64,000 nt of DNA, from the NCBI GenBank assembly GCA_002841865.1, contig PHBD01000008.1, positions 149,955 to 213,954 of the forward strand. The letters are read 5' to 3'. This DNA is from Deltaproteobacteria bacterium HGW-Deltaproteobacteria-19. Its GTDB lineage: Bacteria; Desulfobacterota; Syntrophia; Syntrophales; PHBD01. This document shows, one piece after another, positions 59,304-64,000 of the stretch. The notes below the pieces were generated by a model. That model worked only from the letters and a program-made list of their open reading frames with translations, did no database searches and had not been told where the DNA came from. Within the stretch, counting starts at the first letter, position 1. Each line of letters opens with the position of its first letter. A program made the translations under genes and the position numbers.

Positions 59304-61307
59304 ATGAGCAGGGAATCCTCCAAATGGCTGCGTTTCCGGCTTGCAACGCTCCTGTGCTTCTTCCTGATCCTGTTTGTCGCCCTGATTTCGAGGGCGATCC
59401 AGCTCCAGATCCTCTCCGGCAAGACGCTCAAGAAGATGGCCGACCGCCAGCACATCCAGCCGGTGCTCTTCCAGCCCGAGCGGGGGATCATCTTCGACCG
59501 CAACGGGGAGAAGCTGGCCGCCAGCATCCAGGTCGACTCCGTCTGCGCCGAGCCCCCCCGGATTGCCGACCCGGAAAATGCCGCCCGGAAGCTCGCGCCG
59601 ATTTTGCAGATGGACCCGGAGGTAATCCGGAAGAAGCTTGCCAGTCGCAAGCACTTTGCCTGGATCGCCCGGCGAATTTCCGACGACAAGGCAGATACCC
59701 TGGAGAAGCTGAAGATCGAAGGCATCTACACCGTGAAGGAACCCAGGCGGATCTATCCCAACGGCGAACTGGCGGCCGCCGTGATCGGGTTCGTGGGTCT
59801 CGACGCCGACGGGATCGAAGGCCTGGAGATGCGGTACAACGACGACCTGAAGGGAACGCCGGAAAAGCTTGCCTGGTTCCGCGATGCGAAGGGCAAGAAG
59901 ATCTACGCCCGCGTGGACGAGGCGGCGGCAACGAAGGCGGATGACAATTACAACCTGATCCTGACCATCGATTCGCGGATCCAGTACCTGGTGGAGTCGA
60001 AACTCAAGGAGGCGGTGCAGGCCAAGGGCGCCCGCGGCGGTTTTGCGATGGTGATGGATCCGAAGACGGGCGAGATCCTGGCCATGGCCAATGAACCCGG
60101 ATTCGACCCGAACACGCCGAAGGACACCGCGGATAAGGGGCGGAACCGGGCCATCACGGACGTCTTCGACCCGGGTTCCACCTTCAAGCCCTTTCTCGCC
60201 GCCGCGGCCCTGGAGGAAAAAGCGGTCAGCGAATCGACCCGCCTGAACTGCGAAAACGGTGCCTACAAGGTCAACGACCGGGTCTTTCATGAGGCCAACC
60301 GGAAGAAGTACGGGTCACTCACGTTCGGGGAGGTCATCAAGTACTCCAGCAACATCGGCTGTGTAAAAACGGCGGAGCGGCTCGGCAAAGACAAATTCTA
60401 CGAATACATTACCAAGTTCGGTTTTGGTGCCCGGACGGGAGTCGACCTGCCCGGCGAATCCCGGGGCCTTCTCCGCCCCGTCCGGAACTGGACGCGGGTC
60501 GACATGTCCACCGTCGCCTTCGGCCAGGGAATCTCCGTGACGGCCCTCCAGCTCATCACGGCCCTGTCGGCGATCGCCAACGATGGCGTCCTGATGAAGC
60601 CCCTCATTGTCCGGGCCGTCGTGGACAAGCAGGGAAAGATCATCCGGGGAAACACCCCGACGACGGTCCGGCGGGTCATTTCCCCGGAGACGGCGAAGCG
60701 CCTGGCCAGAATCATGACCTCCGTCGTGCAGGACGAGGACGGGACCGGCAAGAAGGCCCGGATCGCCAACATCAATGTCGCCGGCAAGACGGGGACGTCC
60801 CAGAAATTCGATGCGGGCCGCCGGGCCTACTCGTCGGAACGGGTCCGGACGTCCTTTATGGGGTTCTTCCCGGCGGAGAATCCGCAGATCACCATGATGA
60901 TCGTCCTGGACGAGCCGAAGATCGACAAGTGGGGCGGCGTGGCTTCGGCGCCGGTGTTCCGCGGTATCGGTGAACAGATCCTGAACTGCATCAAAACCGA
61001 CCTCCGCGAGCGCTCCCCCGCGCCGCCGCCGCGGGAGATCGAACCGCTTCAGCCGGAGAAAGGGGTGAAGCTGGTCTCTGCCCCGACGCTCCTTCTGAAC
61101 GGTGCGCAGCCTGAAAATGAGGAGAATGAGGCATTGATGCCCGATTTCCGGGGCATGACGATGCGGGAGGCGCTCAAACGGGCCAGGGAGAAGGGAATCG
61201 ATCTGGACATGTCCGGGAACGGATGGGCCGTCAGCCAGGCCCCTCTGCCGGGGACCGCTCTGAAGGAGCGCCGCTTCTGCCGCGTATCCTTCGGCACAGG
61301 CCAGTAA
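59304..61307 (+). CDS. ftsI: Class B penicillin-binding protein (FtsI/PBP3) with C-terminal PASTA-like domain
   Basis: DPGSTFKPFLAAAALE (SxxK), YSSNIGC (SxN), VAGKTGTSQK (KTG); C-terminal LMPDFRGMTMREALKRAREKGIDLDMSGNGWAVSQAPLPGT. Confidence 0.95.
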   Translation: MSRESSKWLRFRLATLLCFFLILFVALISRAIQLQILSGKTLKKMADRQHIQPVLFQPERGIIFDRNGEKLAASIQVDSVCAEPPRIADPENAARKLAPILQMDPEVIRKKLASRKHFAWIARRISDDKADTLEKLKIEGIYTVKEPRRIYPNGELAAAVIGFVGLDADGIEGLEMRYNDDLKGTPEKLAWFRDAKGKKIYARVDEAAATKADDNYNLILTIDSRIQYLVESKLKEAVQAKGARGGFAMVMDPKTGEILAMANEPGFDPNTPKDTADKGRNRAITDVFDPGSTFKPFLAAAALEEKAVSESTRLNCENGAYKVNDRVFHEANRKKYGSLTFGEVIKYSSNIGCVKTAERLGKDKFYEYITKFGFGARTGVDLPGESRGLLRPVRNWTRVDMSTVAFGQGISVTALQLITALSAIANDGVLMKPLIVRAVVDKQGKIIRGNTPTTVRRVISPETAKRLARIMTSVVQDEDGTGKKARIANINVAGKTGTSQKFDAGRRAYSSERVRTSFMGFFPAENPQITMMIVLDEPKIDKWGGVASAPVFRGIGEQILNCIKTDLRERSPAPPPREIEPLQPEKGVKLVSAPTLLLNGAQPENEENEALMPDFRGMTMREALKRAREKGIDLDMSGNGWAVSQAPLPGTALKERRFCRVSFGTGQ

Positions 61308-61317
61308 AGGTAGGCGG

Positions 61318-62868
61318 GTGCTCCTTTCCGATGTGCTTCAGGGTGTTGATGTCCGGGGGGTCTCGGGAGACCTTTCCGGGGCTGTGCGTTCTGTCTGCTA
61401 TGACTCCCGGCAGTGCGCCCCCGGGAGCCTGTTTGTCGCTGTTCCCGGCCTGAAGTTCGACGGCCACCGCTTCATCGGCGAGGCCATCAGCCGGGGTGCC
61501 CGGTTTGTCGTTCATGAGCGGGAGTTCATGCCCCCGCCGGATGTCACGGCCGTGAGGGTGGATGACTGCCGGCGAGCCCTGGGCTTGCTGGGACGCAACT
61601 TCTTCGGGGATCCGTCCGGTTCACTCTGCCTGATCGGCATCGTCGGTACGAACGGCAAGACGACCATCACCTATCTCCTGGAATCGATCCTGGAGGCCGC
61701 CGGCGACCGGCCCGGCATTCTCGGGACGGTGAACTACCGGTTCGGCTCCCGGGTGTGGCCCGCGCCCAACACGACGCCCGAATCGCTGGAGATGCAGCGA
61801 ATTCTCCGGGTGATGCTCGACGCCGGCGCCACCCATGTGGTTGGGGAGATCTCGTCCCATGCCCTGGACCTGAAACGGGCCGACGACTGTGACTTCGATC
61901 TGGGGGTCTTTACGAACCTGTCTCAGGATCACCTGGACTATCACGGCACGATGGAGGCCTATTTTGCCGCGAAGAGCAGGATGTTCCTTGAAATTCTGCC
62001 CGGGAGCCGGAAAGGGCGGGCCATCCGCGCCATCATGAACGCCGACGATCCGTGGGGTAGAAGGCTCCTGGCGCGGACGGCGGTGATGACCCTGTCGTAC
62101 GGGTTGGAAACGCCGGCGGATGTGTCGGCCCGGAATGTAATCCTGAACCTCGACGGAATCGAGGCGGAGGTCCGGGGACCGGGGATTTCGACAACGTTGC
62201 GTTCCTCCCTCATCGGGCGGTTCAACCTCTACAACATCCTGGCGGCGGCGGCCGCCGCCGCGGCTCTGGGAATCCCGGAGACCGCCATTCGGGACGGGGT
62301 GGAGCGGCTCCGGAACGTGCCGGGACGCCTGGAGAAGGTCGAAGGGGGAAAGGACGACCCCCGGGTTTTTGTCGATTATGCACACACGGAAGACGCCCTC
62401 CGGCGTGTCCTGGAAAACCTGGCCATGTTTCGCCGGGGACGGATCATCACGGTCTTCGGATGCGGCGGCGACCGGGACAGGGGAAAGCGGCCCCTCATGG
62501 GCCGGGCGGCCGTGGAAGGGAGCAGCGTGGCGATCATCACGTCCGACAACCCGCGGACCGAGGATCCCCTGGAGATCATCCGGGAGATCGAGGCGGGCGT
62601 GGTCGGACTTCAGGTGCGCCGGATCAGGAGCGGAGAGCTCGACGAGGCGGCCGGGAAGACCGGACGGCCCGTCTATCTTGTTGTACCGGATCGAAAGACG
62701 GCCATCGAACAGGCCATCCGGTCGTCCGGTCCCGACGACATCGTCCTCATTGCCGGCAAGGGGCACGAGGATTACCAGATCATCGGGGAGAGCCGGACAC
62801 CCTTCGATGACCGCCGGGTGGCCCGGGCCGTCCTGTCGGGCGGCCGGAACGGGGAGGAGGCCCGCTGA
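61318..62868 (+). CDS. murE: UDP-N-acetylmuramoyl-tripeptide synthetase MurE
   Basis: IGIVGTNGKTTITYLLESIL, GEISSHALDLKR, VFVDYAHTEDALRRVL, VFGCGGDRDRGKRPLMGRAA, TSDNPRTEDP; GTG start. Confidence 0.96.
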   Translation: MLLSDVLQGVDVRGVSGDLSGAVRSVCYDSRQCAPGSLFVAVPGLKFDGHRFIGEAISRGARFVVHEREFMPPPDVTAVRVDDCRRALGLLGRNFFGDPSGSLCLIGIVGTNGKTTITYLLESILEAAGDRPGILGTVNYRFGSRVWPAPNTTPESLEMQRILRVMLDAGATHVVGEISSHALDLKRADDCDFDLGVFTNLSQDHLDYHGTMEAYFAAKSRMFLEILPGSRKGRAIRAIMNADDPWGRRLLARTAVMTLSYGLETPADVSARNVILNLDGIEAEVRGPGISTTLRSSLIGRFNLYNILAAAAAAAALGIPETAIRDGVERLRNVPGRLEKVEGGKDDPRVFVDYAHTEDALRRVLENLAMFRRGRIITVFGCGGDRDRGKRPLMGRAAVEGSSVAIITSDNPRTEDPLEIIREIEAGVVGLQVRRIRSGELDEAAGKTGRPVYLVVPDRKTAIEQAIRSSGPDDIVLIAGKGHEDYQIIGESRTPFDDRRVARAVLSGGRNGEEAR

Positions 62869-64000
62869 TGGCGCCCGTCCTGACCGTCCGGGAGATCCTG
62901 GATGCCACAAAGGGGTTTCTCCTCTGCGGTGACGGACTGGGTGCAATGGACGGCGTTTCGACGGACACGAGAACCCTGAAGCCGGGAAACCTGTTCGTGG
63001 CCCTCAAGGGAGACCGGTTCGACGGTCACCGCTTCCTGGCAGCGGCCGTGACGGCGGGGGCGACGGGGCTTGTCGTCCAGGAGTACCCGCCGGCGGAGTG
63101 GCTGTCGGGCCTCACGGGAGTGGACGTGATCCGGGTGGAGGACACCCTGACGGCCCTGGGCGACCTGGCCGGCCATGTCCGTGGAAAGTTTCCGGTGCCT
63201 GTCATCGCCATCACCGGAAGCTCGGGAAAGACGACGACCAAGGAGATGGCGGCGGCCATCATCGGGCGGAAAATGGAGATCCTGAAGACGGAGGGCAACC
63301 TGAACAACCTCATCGGCGTTCCCCTGATGCTCTTCCGTCTCGGCCCGGGCCATCGGGCGGCCATCCTGGAACTGGGGACGAACCGGCCGGGGGAGATCGC
63401 CCGCCTGACCCGGATTGCCCGGCCGGACATCGGACTCGTCACGAACATCGGCCCCGCCCACCTGGAGGGGCTGGGCAGCCTGGATGGCGTCAGCCGGGAG
63501 AAGGGAGACCTCTTCCGGAACATGGAAGGGACAGCCACGGCCCTGATCAACCGGGACGATCCGTTCATCCGGACTCTGGAGGCGGATTGGCCGGGGGAAA
63601 AAGTGACCTTCAGCATGGACCGGCAGGCGGATATTACGGCAACGGACATCCGGATCGATGCAGAGGGGACCACCTTCCGGCTCGGCATGGGAGGTGGCCG
63701 GCAGAACGTGCGTATCTCCCTCTGCGGGAGGCATGCCGTCTCCAACGCCCTGGCGGCGGCGGCCTGTGCCGGAGTCCTCGGTCTCGAAGAGAGTGCCGTG
63801 CGGGAAGGACTGGAGTCGTTTCGTCCCGTCCAGGGCCGGATGACCGTCCTGCCCCTGGCCAACGGGGCTTTTCTGATCGACGATGCGTACAATGCCAATC
63901 CCGCCTCCCTGCGTGCGGCCCTCCTGACGCTCCGGGACCTCAGGGGAACCGGCGCCGGAGTGGCGGTCCTGGGAGACATGCTTGAACTGGGAGAATCGTC
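62868..64000 (+). CDS. murF: UDP-N-acetylmuramoyl-tripeptide--D-alanyl-D-alanine ligase MurF, 3'-truncated by window edge
   Basis: ATG overlaps the murE stop (TGATG). Open frame MAPVLTVREILDATKG...VIAITGSSGKTTTKEMAAAII...EGNLNNLIGVPLMLFRL to the edge. Absent from the ORF track because it has no stop in the window. Confidence 0.93.
   Translation, partial: MAPVLTVREILDATKGFLLCGDGLGAMDGVSTDTRTLKPGNLFVALKGDRFDGHRFLAAAVTAGATGLVVQEYPPAEWLSGLTGVDVIRVEDTLTALGDLAGHVRGKFPVPVIAITGSSGKTTTKEMAAAIIGRKMEILKTEGNLNNLIGVPLMLFRLGPGHRAAILELGTNRPGEIARLTRIARPDIGLVTNIGPAHLEGLGSLDGVSREKGDLFRNMEGTATALINRDDPFIRTLEADWPGEKVTFSMDRQADITATDIRIDAEGTTFRLGMGGGRQNVRISLCGRHAVSNALAAAACAGVLGLEESAVREGLESFRPVQGRMTVLPLANGAFLIDDAYNANPASLRAALLTLRDLRGTGAGVAVLGDMLELGES

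Noticed and set aside
1-64000. Search for CRISPR arrays, tRNA/rRNA genes, prophage or complete IS elements
   Set aside because: No regularly spaced repeats, no recognisable tRNA/rRNA sequences and no transposase, integrase or phage structural ORFs were seen by eye; a tRNAscan/Infernal run would be needed to exclude small RNAs fully.

Overview
This GC-rich bacterial chromosomal window reads like a syntrophic or anaerobic deltaproteobacterium (Syntrophales-like). That placement is inferred from gene content only. I found no rRNA, tRNA, CRISPR array, prophage or intact transposase. Main blocks are: (1) a flavodoxin-family protein cut by the left edge, a lipase-like lipoprotein, pyruvate kinase and phosphoglucomutase; (2) a TolC/MFP/RND efflux operon; (3) a MocR-type regulator with a class III aminotransferase, and a 4xPAS hybrid histidine kinase; (4) an acyl-CoA / beta-oxidation-like island (acetoacetate decarboxylase-like, nitronate monooxygenase, three enoyl-CoA hydratases, acyl-CoA ligase, MerR regulator, acyl-CoA dehydrogenase, M24 peptidase); (5) an uncharacterised protein with an extreme C-terminal XRE helix-turn-helix; (6) a TRAP transporter plus 5-oxoprolinase (pxpABC) operon with a terminator-like hairpin between dctP and dctQ; (7) a MoxR ATPase / CoxE-like VWA pair preceded by an uncharacterised protein and a 20-aa sORF; (8) HMG-CoA lyase-like, L,D-transpeptidase and pdxS-pdxT genes; (9) a selB-fdhD-yhaM-like operon; (10) the start of a dcw cluster (mraZ-rsmH-ftsL-ftsI-murE-murF). 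murF runs off the right edge and is missing from the ORF track. The most interesting non-coding signals are a 126-bp palindromic repeat (two full copies and one half copy, each just after a stop codon), two REP/MITE-like foldbacks, and a triple GTGGA repeat with 10-bp period upstream of mraZ.
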